The notes: generated by a model not told the origin, from the letters alone. 64,000 nt of DNA from CAYNRA01 sp046293395 (GCA_046293395.1 JBKBOU010000003.1:682001-746000); one strand, 5' to 3'; shown: positions 25,340 to 35,510, counted from the stretch's first letter. Translations and numbers: made by a program.

Positions 25340-25353
25340 GCGATGTATTTTCT

Positions 25354-26478
25354 TTATACGTAACTATTTAGCATTACCGGCATTAACAGCATCAATATAT
25401 CTTCTTCTTCGTCTTTCTCTGTTGGTACAATCAACCCAGCCCGATTCGGTTGTGATAATTGAACTGTAACCGACGTACAAGTCAAGTTACCTAACATTTC
25501 TATCAATAACTTAGCATTGAAACCAATCTCCAATCCGTCTCCTTCGTAACTACATGCAATTTTCTCTGACGCTTCGTTGCTGTAATCCAAATCTTCTGCC
25601 GAGATAAGAAGCTCATTTGCCGTTAGTTTGAGTCGAATTTGGTGCGTTGTTTTGTTCGAATAGATTGAAACACGCTTTAAAGTGCTTAATAAAGCGGCTC
25701 TTTCGATGATTAAGTGATTCGTATTATTTTGTGGAATTACGTTTTCGTAATCCGGAAAACGCTCGTCAATCAAGCGACAAACCATTTTAATAGGTCCGAA
25801 GTGGAAAGAAGCATTTGATGAGCTAAATTCGATGTGTACGTTTTCACCATCTGATGGCAAAGAGGACTTCAATAGATTGAGTGCTTTTTTAGGCATAATC
25901 ATGGAAGTCATTTCTGTAGAAGACACATCATTTCTTCTGTATCGTATGAGTCTATGCCCATCTGTTGCGACAAACGTCGTGTGTTCCTTCGATAACTGTA
26001 CATACACACCCGTCATGGCAGGTCTGTGGTCGTCTGTTCCTGCGGCAAATATTGTGTTTGCGATGGCAGAGGCGAACACGTCAGACGGAATATCAAGACT
26101 ATGGCTCCGTGTAACAGAAGGAATTTGAGGAAAATCGAGTGGATTTTCTCCCGACAGTTTGAATCTACCATTTGCTGTTGAGATTTCAACTCCAAATGTA
26201 TTCTCATCTACATGTAAAAGAATAGGCTGGTCTGGCAAGCTACGAAGCGTATCTAACAACAGTTTGGCTGGTACAGCGATGGCACCTTCACCGTCACTAT
26301 CTACACGAATCTCTGTCGTCATCACGATTTGCATATCAGAGCCTGTCGCAATGAGAACACCATCGTTTAATTGAAAAAGGAAGTTCTCCAAGATAGGAAC
26401 AACCGGATTATTCCCGATAACACCGTTAATGGTAGAGAGGGATTTTAATAGAATTGATGATGATACTGTAAATTTCAT
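25354..26478 (-). CDS. dnaN: DNA polymerase III sliding clamp (beta subunit)
   Basis: This 374-residue protein has three repeated clamp domains (about 1-125, 130-250 and 255-374). It starts MKFTVSSSILLKSLSTINGVI and contains FAAGTDDHRPAMTGVYVQL (domain 2) and ATDGHRLIRYR. The C-terminus MLLMPVMLNSYV is close to the family's usual MPMRL end that lines the partner-binding pocket. It tethers the replicative polymerase to DNA. It is not next to dnaA or recF here, which is common in Bacteroidota. Confidence 0.97.
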   Translation of the reverse strand: MKFTVSSSILLKSLSTINGVIGNNPVVPILENFLFQLNDGVLIATGSDMQIVMTTEIRVDSDGEGAIAVPAKLLLDTLRSLPDQPILLHVDENTFGVEISTANGRFKLSGENPLDFPQIPSVTRSHSLDIPSDVFASAIANTIFAAGTDDHRPAMTGVYVQLSKEHTTFVATDGHRLIRYRRNDVSSTEMTSMIMPKKALNLLKSSLPSDGENVHIEFSSSNASFHFGPIKMVCRLIDERFPDYENVIPQNNTNHLIIERAALLSTLKRVSIYSNKTTHQIRLKLTANELLISAEDLDYSNEASEKIACSYEGDGLEIGFNAKLLIEMLGNLTCTSVTVQLSQPNRAGLIVPTEKDEEEDILMLLMPVMLNSYV

Positions 26479-26629
26479 ACGTTCGTGTTAATCAAGACTT
26501 TATATTCACTTTTTGGAAAACTCGTGGACAAATAGATTTGTTGCTATTCAAAGTACATCTATCTGTACAAGACGTCAAAGTTACTAAATAGAATTGAATT
26601 TTCATTTTATACCCCATGAATACTTATGC

Positions 26630-28297
26630 TTATCTCGTTGTATTCCTCCGTTTGACCCAACTATATCTTGCTCCACCAAAGATTGCTAAGACGAACAAGG
26701 GTCCCGCCAGTAGAATAAGCTGCCAGTACAGCTTGTCTTGTTTGATTTTCTGAGCATCCAAAGGCCTTATCTTCACTTCTTTATTTCGGGCGGTAATTAC
26801 CCCGTTTTCATCTAACATGTAGTCAATTGTGTTCAAAATAAGGTCTAAATTCCCCCAAGGTCTGCCCGTAATTCTATCCAAGCCCAAAGGAAGCGGGTTT
26901 CCAGAACTTTCATCTAATTCATTTACAACGATGTCTCCATCCGCAGCAATAAGAACTTTGGAAGGTGACTTTTCCTTCTTATACAAGCTGTTCCTTTTAT
27001 CCGTAGGTAGAAGTCTATTCCGGTACAAAGACGAGAAATCACCCTCAATTAGATAAGAAATCGTTTTAGTTCCTTGGTTATACGTATCAAAATCCGTTTC
27101 CTCTCGGGATTCATTGTACGACAACATCGCAGGAGTTTGAATAATTTTGGTGTAATTCGTTGTTTGTAAAAGCGGAGTGAGCTGGTATTTTGTCCCTGAT
27201 TCTACTGGACTTAAACTGGATGAAAATCGGGTAAATACCATGTTAATATTACGTGTGATTGGGCTTTGTCCAAACGTATTAATGAGAGGAAAAAAGCGAA
27301 AAGGCACGGGTTGTATATTGGGTTTATTTCCCATATTTCCGACAACCATCGGAATCGCGAGTGCATTCCCTGCATCTTTGATTAAATCGTTGTTCATCCG
27401 AACACCCCAATGAAAGAAAAGGTCTTCTAAATTCGACTCAAACGGCTGTGCAAAGTTACCTGAGAGATTTAAGGAATCTACACGCGCTCCATCGACAAAA
27501 AAAAGTGCTTTTCCTCCACTCGCCACAAAGTGGTCAATTTTCCATTTTGTTGAATCATCAATTGGTCTTTGTGGCTTCGGTACGATTAAGGCATCTAACC
27601 CTTCAAATGTAATCGAAGCTTGTGCATCTAGGATAAATAAATCGTAATATTTCTGCAAAGACGTGATAAATCCTGCAAACTGAACGGGTTCTAGCGTAGT
27701 AAACTCTGTCAATAAGCCAATTTTCTTCTTTTCTTTTTGTTCTAATTGGCGAATTGCACTCGTAAACGCGTATTCAATGTTTTCATAGGATTGATTTAAT
27801 TTTTCTTGTGCACTTGCACCCTGGTTCCCTTTAAGAAGCAAGATAATTCTCTCTTCTCCGTTTTGCCAAACCGTTGCATACGGAAAAACTAACGTTTCTA
27901 TTTTACTTCCTCCCCGATTATCGTAAATATTTGTGGGTTGCATACCCATCTCGAGTAATTCATCTATCTGTTTCTGTTTGACCTCTGCATCCACGATTTG
28001 GTTTACGTCGATGAACTCATAGTCAATTTTCCTATTGGATATATTCCTGTAATCTTCGAGACTCTCCCGAATGGCCTTTTCGAGTCTTTTGAAACCACCG
28101 GGTAAATCATCTCCCGTCAGATAAACTTTAATCACAATGGGTTCTGTCACATTTTGAAGCAAATGAACAGACGCATCTGTGAGCGAATACCTTTTTTCCT
28201 CCGTTAAATCCAAGCGTTTATATATATAATTGGACGTAACATTTACGAAGATGAATGTACCTATGACAATGAGAAGAAATTTTATGTGCTTTTTCAT
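26630..28297 (-). CDS. gldG: gliding motility-associated ABC-type protein GldG
   Basis: The start is ATG 28297 (MKKHIKFLLIVIGTFIFVNV), giving 555 residues; the longer frame adds 16 hydrophobic residues without support. An N-terminal membrane helix (7-24) is followed by RLDLTEEKRYSLTDAS, a GldG/IFT52-like hallmark, a large extracytoplasmic domain (KKKIGLLTEF, ALIVPKPQRPIDDSTKWKIDHFVASGGKALFFVDG) and a C-terminal membrane helix ahead of a basic tail. GldG works with the permease GldF and ATPase GldA in gliding Bacteroidota. No gldF is adjacent. Confidence 0.88.
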   Translation of the reverse strand: MKKHIKFLLIVIGTFIFVNVTSNYIYKRLDLTEEKRYSLTDASVHLLQNVTEPIVIKVYLTGDDLPGGFKRLEKAIRESLEDYRNISNRKIDYEFIDVNQIVDAEVKQKQIDELLEMGMQPTNIYDNRGGSKIETLVFPYATVWQNGEERIILLLKGNQGASAQEKLNQSYENIEYAFTSAIRQLEQKEKKKIGLLTEFTTLEPVQFAGFITSLQKYYDLFILDAQASITFEGLDALIVPKPQRPIDDSTKWKIDHFVASGGKALFFVDGARVDSLNLSGNFAQPFESNLEDLFFHWGVRMNNDLIKDAGNALAIPMVVGNMGNKPNIQPVPFRFFPLINTFGQSPITRNINMVFTRFSSSLSPVESGTKYQLTPLLQTTNYTKIIQTPAMLSYNESREETDFDTYNQGTKTISYLIEGDFSSLYRNRLLPTDKRNSLYKKEKSPSKVLIAADGDIVVNELDESSGNPLPLGLDRITGRPWGNLDLILNTIDYMLDENGVITARNKEVKIRPLDAQKIKQDKLYWQLILLAGPLFVLAIFGGARYSWVKRRNTTR

Positions 28298-28382
28298 TTG
28301 TAAAAAACGAATAAATACAAAATTAATGAACATCAAAGTTATCAAAAGAATGGCTTTACGTCACACGAAATCCAGTAGAACC

Positions 28383-28414
28383 TTGGATAAAAGTTGAGTT
28401 AATGTGTAGATTTG
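28383..28414 (+). promoter_or_regulatory. promoter of the DUF4293 gene
   Basis: -33 TTG (28383-28385), 21-bp spacer and -7 box TAGATTTG (28407-28414), 34 bp before the ATG. Confidence 0.6.
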
Positions 28415-28448
28415 CAAAAATCAATTCTCCATTTTAATTCTGTCTGTT

Positions 28449-28928
28449 ATGTTACAGCGTTTTCAATCTTTGTTATTACTGGTTTCAGCTTTGGGTATGT
28501 TCGTTTTTTTGGGGACTAATTCATGGAAAAAAACAAATGGCGATGGCTCAACTGTTGTGGTTAATCCGTATCATGTATTTGAAACAAATGCATCTGGCTC
28601 ATTAGTTACTTCTGATTACCCTGTCTATTATGTGGCTATTTTGGCAGTTTTGGCAGCTGGTTTATCTATCTTCACTATATTTCAGTATAAAAACAGAATA
28701 CGCCAAATGTTATTCGTTGCTTTAAACTCTTTACTGATGGGAGCAGCCGTTGGGCTTTCTGTGTATCATATTCAATACAAGGCAAATGTACTTGGCGATA
28801 CCGGAACGGAAGGCGACTTTGGTATTGGCTTTTGGGCGGCTTTTGTATCGTTGTTTAGTAATTGGATAGCAAATAGAATGATTCGTCGGGATGAAAAACT
28901 GGTAAAGTCAGCTGATAGAATGCGCTAA
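28449..28928 (+). CDS. DUF4293 family membrane protein
   Basis: This 159-residue protein has four membrane helices (about 7-22, 57-78, 87-108 and 126-145). The start MLQRFQSLLLLVSALGMFVFLG and the cytoplasmic end NRMIRRDEKLVKSADRMR (a charged RxDExLVxSxDRLR-like tail) are typical of the Bacteroidota DUF4293 family. No function is known. It is divergent from gldG and nearly touches the convergent AraC-type gene (7 bp gap). Confidence 0.85.
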   Translation: MLQRFQSLLLLVSALGMFVFLGTNSWKKTNGDGSTVVVNPYHVFETNASGSLVTSDYPVYYVAILAVLAAGLSIFTIFQYKNRIRQMLFVALNSLLMGAAVGLSVYHIQYKANVLGDTGTEGDFGIGFWAAFVSLFSNWIANRMIRRDEKLVKSADRMR

Positions 28929-28935
28929 ATATCTC

Positions 28936-29778
28936 CTATTTCAATTCATTCCTATACACTTTAGGACTCTTTCCTGTCACTTTTTTGAATGTTTTGTTAA
29001 AGTGTGATACATTATTAAAGCCAGAGTCAAAGCAAATTTCTGTAATTCCTTTTGAAGTTTGTAAGCCTTTACACGCCTGATTAACTCGGTATTCGTTCAA
29101 GAAATCTATGAATGTTTGCCGAGTTTTCTTTTTAAAATACCGACAAAAAGAAGGAACTGTAAGGTGGGCAACTTCTGCAACCTCTTGTATAGAAATGACT
29201 TGTTTATACTTTTCTTCGACAAATTTGTAGATGGCTAACATTCTTTGTTCATCCAAATGTGTGAGGTCAACTAAAGTGCTAGACGCGTTCATGAGCTCAT
29301 ATTCGTCTATTTCTGCCATTTTTTGTAAAATCTCTAACAAAATCAACAGTCGTTGAAAAGGTTGTTCTTCAATCATTTGATTGAGGAGCTGCCCAATTTT
29401 TTCTTTTTTAGACCCATTGAAAACGACTCCTCTTTTGGAGCGTTCAAATAAGCGATGAATTTGTCCCATTTCTGGTGCATTCCAAAAGGTACTTCCAAGA
29501 AAATCTTCCCGAACTTGTATGATTATCTCCTCATGCTCACCTACAACCCCATAACCTAATCCCGTATGTGGAAGATTAGGGCCAAGAAAGAGTAATTGAC
29601 CTTCTTCATAACGTCCTTGAAAGTCACCAACTCGAATACTTCCACTTCCTTTTTTGATAAAAATAATTTCATATTCAGGATGTTGATGCCAAAAAAATTT
29701 GTCGTTTTCTGATAACCAGTGAATCATCCGAAAGGAACTTCCACTGTCTGGAGCTATGTTCTCGTAGGTGATTTTCAT
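28936..29778 (-). CDS. AraC-family transcriptional regulator with cupin sensor domain
   Basis: This 280-residue protein has an N-terminal cupin (about 20-100, FFWHQHPEYEIIFIKKGSG and GQLLFLGPNLPHTG). The C-terminal AraC double helix-turn-helix (about 180-278) includes ISIQEVAEVAHLTVPSFCRYFKKKT and GITEICFDSGFNNVSHFNKTFKKVTGKSPKVYR. Such regulators usually sense a sugar. No sugar-utilisation gene is adjacent. A TAnnTTTG-type box on the minus strand (29820-29827) lies 42 bp upstream. Confidence 0.93.
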   Translation of the reverse strand: MKITYENIAPDSGSSFRMIHWLSENDKFFWHQHPEYEIIFIKKGSGSIRVGDFQGRYEEGQLLFLGPNLPHTGLGYGVVGEHEEIIIQVREDFLGSTFWNAPEMGQIHRLFERSKRGVVFNGSKKEKIGQLLNQMIEEQPFQRLLILLEILQKMAEIDEYELMNASSTLVDLTHLDEQRMLAIYKFVEEKYKQVISIQEVAEVAHLTVPSFCRYFKKKTRQTFIDFLNEYRVNQACKGLQTSKGITEICFDSGFNNVSHFNKTFKKVTGKSPKVYRNELK

Positions 29779-29938
29779 GCTAAATTACCCTTATTTTATA
29801 GATTAATTAACTCATAATGCAAATATAGTACCACTAATTGGTAATTTCGGAGTAGTTATGATTCAATATATTTTCGAATTTTGTTCTACAAAAACCTTCG
29901 GGCCTTTTTAAGACGAAATTACATACACCTACAAGAAT

Positions 29939-29971
29939 AAAAAAAGCGAAGATGACATCTTCGCTTTTTTT
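29939..29971 (-). terminator. terminator after rdgB
   Basis: 14-bp stem (29939-29952 with 29958-29971) with long A/T arms, ten bases past the rdgB stop. Confidence 0.88.
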
Positions 29972-29980
29972 ATTCTTTAT

Positions 29981-30553
29981 TTATTTAAGAAGTTTAATCA
30001 CTTTTTCGAGTGCTATTCCTCTGTGACTAATAGGATTTTTCTCTTCCATTGTCATTTCAGCAAATGTTTTTGAATATCCATCTGGAATGAAGACGGGATC
30101 GTAACCAAAACCATTCTTGCCCCTTTTCAATTCACTAATTTCACCTCTTACAACACCTTCGACTTGAGATATAACACCATCAACGATGAGCGTAATGACC
30201 GTACGAAATTGCGCATTTCTATTTTCTGAGTTTTTTAGCTCTTCAAGGAGTTTTGTACAGTTTTTTTCATGATTTCCATGCTCTCCCGCGTATCGCGCAG
30301 AATAAACGCCTGGTTTTCCACCGAGTACATCAACTTCCAAGCCCGAATCATCAGCCAAGCAATTTACTTTGTATTTCTCGTATATAAACATTGCTTTTAG
30401 CTTCGAATTTCCTTCGAGCGTAGTTTCTGTCTCTTCTATATCTTCAGAACAGCCAAGCTCCTTCAATGTTATGACGTCAAAACTTTCATTTTGAAGCATA
30501 TTTTTGAGTTCATCGACCTTATGTTGATTATTTGTAGCAAGGCAAATTTTCAT
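29981..30553 (-). CDS. rdgB: RdgB/HAM1-family non-canonical purine NTP pyrophosphatase
   Basis: This 190-residue protein starts MKICLATNNQHKVDELKNML with the substrate-binding TNNxHK motif. CLADDSGLEVDVLGGKPGVYSARYAG (about 65-90) holds the catalytic acidic residues, and GFGYDPVFIPDGYSKTFAEM and SHRGIALEK complete the family pattern. It removes dITP, XTP and similar damaged nucleotides. It is the last gene of the polysaccharide export operon (18 bp after wzz), apparently a housekeeping passenger. Confidence 0.96.
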   Translation of the reverse strand: MKICLATNNQHKVDELKNMLQNESFDVITLKELGCSEDIEETETTLEGNSKLKAMFIYEKYKVNCLADDSGLEVDVLGGKPGVYSARYAGEHGNHEKNCTKLLEELKNSENRNAQFRTVITLIVDGVISQVEGVVRGEISELKRGKNGFGYDPVFIPDGYSKTFAEMTMEEKNPISHRGIALEKVIKLLK

Positions 30554-30571
30554 TCTTTTCTGCGTGTATGA

Positions 30572-31606
30572 TTAAGACTTAAACACCAATTTGTAATTTT
30601 TACGAACAACGAGAGAAATGAGCACAGATAGTAAGCCTCCAACAACTGCAAAGGCGAGGATAATAACAGCCTTTTTAGGTTCTGATTTTTTGGTTGGTGC
30701 TACTGGTGGTTCTAAGATTTGAAATACAGGTGTTTCTTGTTGAAGTTTTATTTTTGCCTCTTCGTATTTTTTTAAGAGTTCATTGTAAAAGGAAGAGGAA
30801 ATTCGGTATTCAGACTCAATGCGTTCCCTTTGAATATCTGCTGACTGAAGGCGAATCGTTGGGGCTTGGAACTGGTCAGCATACTGTGCTTTTTGAGATT
30901 GTTTTGTATAAAATTTACCTCTTGCCGCAGCCACCTTATCTGCTAAGAAGTCTAAATCCTTTTTAGCCTTAACCGTTCTATACTGTGTCACGTACTCTGT
31001 GAGGTAATCCATTGAAAACTTGGTTATTTGGGCAGCAACAACAGGATCAGGCATTTTTACAGTAATTGTAATAACTCCACTTTTTTTATCAATAACCGCA
31101 GTAATCCTTTCTTTCAGTGCCTCTATTCGTTCTTCTTTTTGTTGATTTTGAATAAGGTAGCCGTTCGGTTTTATTTTAAATAAATCTAATTTTTTTGGAT
31201 CTACTTCTCTTCCTTGGTCGATGACCTTATCATAAAACTGATTAAAAGTCATTTTTTGGTTTTCCCGAGTGATTACTTCAAAATCAAAAAGCGTATTATA
31301 GAATGGGATACTTTTAAGAATATCAGGGTATAAATCGGGACGAATTGCCTCTCCTCCACTTGCTTTATCAAGGCTTACACCCGCCAAACTTGCAAGTCCT
31401 GCAAATTGACTGAGCCCTCCTCCCTTTGCTTCGAACTCAGGTAATATTCTGCCACTAGCCACAAACTGTTCTTGCTTTGTGAACGCCACGTAAGCACCCC
31501 CTCCAACAAATAAGGAAGTAACTAATAAAATGATTATCTTTTCTTTCCACAGAACCTGGAAAAAATCCTTTAAACTTATCGTGATAATTTCTTCTCTCTC
31601 TTCCAT
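30572..31606 (-). CDS. Wzz-type polysaccharide co-polymerase (chain length determinant)
   Basis: This 344-residue protein has two membrane helices near its ends (about 25-45 and 315-335) and a periplasmic coiled-coil region between (DKVAAARGKFYTKQSQKAQYADQF, then a SEYRISSSFYNELLKKYEEAKIKLQQETPVFQILEPP-like stretch just before the second helix). The proline-rich LEPPVAPTKKSEPKK is the classic Wzz/PCP signature. There is no C-terminal tyrosine kinase domain. It controls chain length with the SLBB exporter encoded 14 bp upstream. Confidence 0.9.
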   Translation of the reverse strand: MEEREEIITISLKDFFQVLWKEKIIILLVTSLFVGGGAYVAFTKQEQFVASGRILPEFEAKGGGLSQFAGLASLAGVSLDKASGGEAIRPDLYPDILKSIPFYNTLFDFEVITRENQKMTFNQFYDKVIDQGREVDPKKLDLFKIKPNGYLIQNQQKEERIEALKERITAVIDKKSGVITITVKMPDPVVAAQITKFSMDYLTEYVTQYRTVKAKKDLDFLADKVAAARGKFYTKQSQKAQYADQFQAPTIRLQSADIQRERIESEYRISSSFYNELLKKYEEAKIKLQQETPVFQILEPPVAPTKKSEPKKAVIILAFAVVGGLLSVLISLVVRKNYKLVFKS

Positions 31607-31620
31607 TTTAGTATTTGAAT

Positions 31621-33954
31621 TTACGGCTGAATTAGGTTAATCAAATTAACAAGAACCAATGCTAAGGATGCTAAGCTTGAGCTCAAGGTAAATACTTCCG
31701 CTTTTGTAAGTGTGTTTTTCTTTCTTGTAGGTACGACAACCGTCATTCCCATTTCTGACTTGGGATGTTTTTTTATACCTAAAAAAGTTTCTGTCTTATC
31801 CATTAATCCGTTTCCATAAATTACATACGATTTTTTCACACTTGCACTGTCAGTATATCCTCCCGCTAGTGAAATATAATCATTGAACGAATAGTTAGAG
31901 TTGTACGCTACTACCGTAGGGTTTAGAACTTGACCCTTTATTTCAACAGTTCCAATTTTTGTAGGTATCGATAAACTATCCCCCTCAAAAAGCACTAAAT
32001 TATTACTTGAGCTTTCATCAGCGATAACTTTAGAAATATTAACACCTAAAAGTTTTTCTTTTCTGTAAAGTTTCGCTCCGTCGATGAATGCATTTTCTTT
32101 TAAACCACCTGACCGAGCTATAAGATCTGATATTCTGTCTGTTTGTCCTTCTAGTGCATACTCCCCTGGGTATTTAACTTGGCCACTAATTGTAACTTTT
32201 CGTTGCATTTGATAATTCGTATTATCTCGTACATACACCTCATCGAAAGGAGCTAACTTGAATTTCAAATCATCACCTCTTTCTGGACTAAAAGTATATA
32301 TTTGCGTTGTAGTTTTACTATTTTTTTCGTTTTCTGATACAATTGTTCTCCTTGCAACTTCCACTTTACCTTTGTTTGCTCCCTCTCTGAAACCACCAGC
32401 AAGTAGGATGATGTCTTCCACGGTCATACCTTCTAAGTAATCAAAGTCTCCTGGATTTACCACAGAGCCAAGTACCTTAATTTCTCTTGGTTCACGTAGC
32501 TCAACAATTGATTTGATGATTAGTTTATCCTCTCTTTGCAAAACAATATCTGCTTCTTTATCTTGGAGTATATTCGCTAAATTTATCTGTGTGATGGTAC
32601 TATCTGCATTTTCATTCAATCTTTGAAGAAAAGCTTTTTGTGTAAATGCATCCTCTCTTGTTCCTTCAGCAGCCTTGATGAGTTGCTTAACTGTTTGAAT
32701 CTCCCTCCCGATTGCATATTCACCAGGTCTAAATACAGCACCGATAACCTCAACTTTATTCGTGAATCTGTCTAAAATTGTACCTACAATTACCTCATCT
32801 CCATTTTTGACCAGCGATTTGCCAAAGTCTGTTTCTGAAAGCGTAATAATTTCTCTTTCCTTTTCTGTGGTTCTTTTCACGGTAATCGATGCACGATATG
32901 CCTTCTCTGTAAACCCTGCGGCATAATTTATCAATTTACCCATGTTTTCACCTGTTTTCAGTTCATATATGGCAGGTCTTCGCACTTCGCCATGCACATC
33001 AACATTATACTCGGCAACTGGGATTAGAATTACATCTTGATTTCTGAGAATCATATTATCTCTTTTTCCGAAAAGAAGTAAATCATACAAATCAAATGTT
33101 TTTACCAGCTTGTTGTCCCGATAAACCTGAATATTCCGCATGGTTCCAATATCTGATGGGCCACCTGCCAAATAGATAACATTTAATAAAGAAGATAAAG
33201 AGGAAACAGTGTAAGTTCCTGGAGATGCCGCTTCACCGATGACAGTAACTTGAATACTTCTTACATCTCCAAGAGTTACGTCAATTGTTAATCCTCCATT
33301 TCTTAAGCCTGCGAATAAACTTTTTAGTCGTTCAACTATTTTCGCCTTTGCTTCATCTACCGTCAAGCCATTTACATAAATCGGACTCAGATTCTCAATT
33401 TTAATTGTTCCCTCGTTTGAAACGGTCGCGTCATAATGTTGGTATGCGTATCCTGTTATATCAATCTTGAGTTGATCTGACGCACCCAACTGGTAGCTTT
33501 TTGGTGTAGGTATTTGTAAATTCGCTTCAAATGCTAGTTTTTTATTACTGAATAGTGCTTTTCCAAATCGTTCTCTTTTTAGCGGAATTTTTTCTACATT
33601 TACATTTAACGTATCTTCCACTTTCTTAGATAATTCACCCATTTGCTTTCTAGCTAACTCACTGGTATTTCCTTTCTTCTGGGAAGAAGAACTACCCGAT
33701 TTTAACTGGATGATTCTTTCTTTAATTGTTTGAATATCTGACTGCGAGTACCCCCTTGTCAACGCCAACGTTTCTATCTGGCTCTCTGTTAGTCCTCTGC
33801 TTTCAGCTTCTTTTATCAAAGAACTTAGTTCTTTGTCAGAAACTGCATTTACACTTGGCCCGCTTTGTTGGCCATAAACAAAGCCTCCAATAAGCAAGAA
33901 AACGGCTATTAATCGTATTTTAAAAACCACTTGCTTTTTGTTTTCGTACACCAT
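31621..33954 (-). CDS. SLBB-domain polysaccharide export protein (Wza-like)
   Basis: The start is ATG 33954, 16 bp after the upstream gene; it gives 777 residues with a hydrophobic signal (about 12-28, ending VYGQQ). A charged linker precedes the polysaccharide-export domain (about 140-215, YQLGASDQLKIDITGYAYQHYDA), then about six SLBB-like repeats (each with a V-x-GxVxxPGxY pattern such as VIGAVFRPGEYAI, VLGSVVNPGDF and ISGQVKYPGEYAL). A C-terminal hydrophobic helix follows. It is longer than E. coli Wza, as is usual in Bacteroidota. It should form the outer-membrane export channel. Confidence 0.92.
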   Translation of the reverse strand: MVYENKKQVVFKIRLIAVFLLIGGFVYGQQSGPSVNAVSDKELSSLIKEAESRGLTESQIETLALTRGYSQSDIQTIKERIIQLKSGSSSSQKKGNTSELARKQMGELSKKVEDTLNVNVEKIPLKRERFGKALFSNKKLAFEANLQIPTPKSYQLGASDQLKIDITGYAYQHYDATVSNEGTIKIENLSPIYVNGLTVDEAKAKIVERLKSLFAGLRNGGLTIDVTLGDVRSIQVTVIGEAASPGTYTVSSLSSLLNVIYLAGGPSDIGTMRNIQVYRDNKLVKTFDLYDLLLFGKRDNMILRNQDVILIPVAEYNVDVHGEVRRPAIYELKTGENMGKLINYAAGFTEKAYRASITVKRTTEKEREIITLSETDFGKSLVKNGDEVIVGTILDRFTNKVEVIGAVFRPGEYAIGREIQTVKQLIKAAEGTREDAFTQKAFLQRLNENADSTITQINLANILQDKEADIVLQREDKLIIKSIVELREPREIKVLGSVVNPGDFDYLEGMTVEDIILLAGGFREGANKGKVEVARRTIVSENEKNSKTTTQIYTFSPERGDDLKFKLAPFDEVYVRDNTNYQMQRKVTISGQVKYPGEYALEGQTDRISDLIARSGGLKENAFIDGAKLYRKEKLLGVNISKVIADESSSNNLVLFEGDSLSIPTKIGTVEIKGQVLNPTVVAYNSNYSFNDYISLAGGYTDSASVKKSYVIYGNGLMDKTETFLGIKKHPKSEMGMTVVVPTRKKNTLTKAEVFTLSSSLASLALVLVNLINLIQP

Positions 33955-33970
33955 AATTGATTGTTTTAGT

Positions 33971-35461
33971 TTATATGTCTTTTGATGCTGACATTTGAAC
34001 ACCAAATTTACTCTTTAATAGATTACCTACATCCATACCAATCTCACTTTTTACAGTAAGATTACCTATTTTTCGTATCATTCCCTGATATATCGACGTA
34101 TTATATGCCTCAAATTTTGCTCCGTAATTTCCTAAACTAGAGATATGTATAATCCGAGTCATTAAATCAAATTTACTTACTTTGTATTCCAACCCCATAT
34201 ACCAACTCGAGACACGGTTGCCCAATACTAGATTTTGAGGCGTACTCGAAGTTACACCTATGGACTTCAACACATCCAAGTCTAACTGTGCGGGAGTTGA
34301 CAACAGTGGAGTTCCTATAATCTGTCCTTTATATGTCCAACCATTCGAATAAATACCGTTATTAAAGTAATTGTCTATGCCACGCAATTGAGGAATTGTA
34401 TTATCACTTCCTGTTTCTCCTCCTTGGCTTCTTGTGTCCAGATGTTCAAAAATTATTTTTTTGATTTTTGTATTTTGTCTTCTATTCGTCCAAGACACTC
34501 CATAAAGCCCGTCGGAAATATTATTCAAATAAAAAAGAGAGCCGTCCTCAAAGATACTTTGCCGATATATCAAAACTGTACTTTCTTTTGCAAGGAACTC
34601 CATACCAATATCAACAGTACCCAAGTGATTACCTGCTCTATTGAAGGCTTCATTAAATGGAATACCGTCTAAATCTACACCGGCATCATTTCTATTTAAG
34701 CTAATGCCAGTTACGACATTGATATATGTATCTATTCCTGATGAAAAAGTAGTAATTAACCTTCCAGTTGGTGGGTCAATGTAAGGCATGGGCGGCCTTC
34801 CTCCCCACTGTACTTGGTGATTGAAACCACCGTAAAATTTCGTTTTCCATGCATCTTTACCTATTCTCATGTAGAATGATTTTTGGTGTAACATGGAACC
34901 TAAAACGTCTCCGTTATCAAACCACCCGTGCGCATAATTACCTTTTATTGAAATCACTCCTCCCTTTCTAAAGGGTGTGTATCGTGGAATAGCAATATTT
35001 ATTCTAGGTAGTGGTAGCGCATTTCCCGACCAAATATAGGAGCCGGAAGTACTTGTGGAATCAACGAGACCCTGTATTTCAAAACGTCGGCCTCCATATA
35101 TCTCAAAAGCTCCATATCTTGCACCCATGTATGCCTCTCCGATACGTACGCTACTTTCTTGACCAATATTAAGCCTTGTCTTTAGACCGTATGCTACAGA
35201 AAAACGTTTGAGTTTTCCGTTCATCGTGTATAAACTATCGTAATTTTTTTTTATCTCAACATCTTGAAAAAAAGTAGCTTTTGTTCCAGACTCTGGTACA
35301 AGACCATTCCTATTTATACGAAGCCCAAGGGGTGTATCGCCCTTTTGAGAAGTGAGAAAACCTGTCTCAAATCGTATGATGTGCTTACTAACCATGTTTT
35401 GCCCCTGGGCAATGTGGGTAAGTATGACAAAAAATAGTACTATTCGTAATTGTTTCCTCAT
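33971..35461 (-). CDS. Wzi-type capsule assembly family outer-membrane protein
   Basis: The start is ATG 35461 (MRKQLRIVLFFVILTHIAQGQ), which gives a clean signal peptide; an ATG six codons earlier is also possible. The 496-residue protein is a predicted beta-barrel with alternating aromatic strands. YGAFEIYGGRRFEIQG (about 105-120), ISIKGNYAHGWF and KFYGGFNHQVQWGG resemble Bacteroidota capsule assembly Wzi family proteins, which anchor surface polysaccharide. It is the first gene of the export operon. The divergent neighbour is a SPOR-domain protein. Confidence 0.82.
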   Translation of the reverse strand: MRKQLRIVLFFVILTHIAQGQNMVSKHIIRFETGFLTSQKGDTPLGLRINRNGLVPESGTKATFFQDVEIKKNYDSLYTMNGKLKRFSVAYGLKTRLNIGQESSVRIGEAYMGARYGAFEIYGGRRFEIQGLVDSTSTSGSYIWSGNALPLPRINIAIPRYTPFRKGGVISIKGNYAHGWFDNGDVLGSMLHQKSFYMRIGKDAWKTKFYGGFNHQVQWGGRPPMPYIDPPTGRLITTFSSGIDTYINVVTGISLNRNDAGVDLDGIPFNEAFNRAGNHLGTVDIGMEFLAKESTVLIYRQSIFEDGSLFYLNNISDGLYGVSWTNRRQNTKIKKIIFEHLDTRSQGGETGSDNTIPQLRGIDNYFNNGIYSNGWTYKGQIIGTPLLSTPAQLDLDVLKSIGVTSSTPQNLVLGNRVSSWYMGLEYKVSKFDLMTRIIHISSLGNYGAKFEAYNTSIYQGMIRKIGNLTVKSEIGMDVGNLLKSKFGVQMSASKDI

Positions 35462-35510
35462 GCTAGTTCTGATTTTCAAAAATTGTCACCGTGTATTTCA
35501 CCCAAATAGG

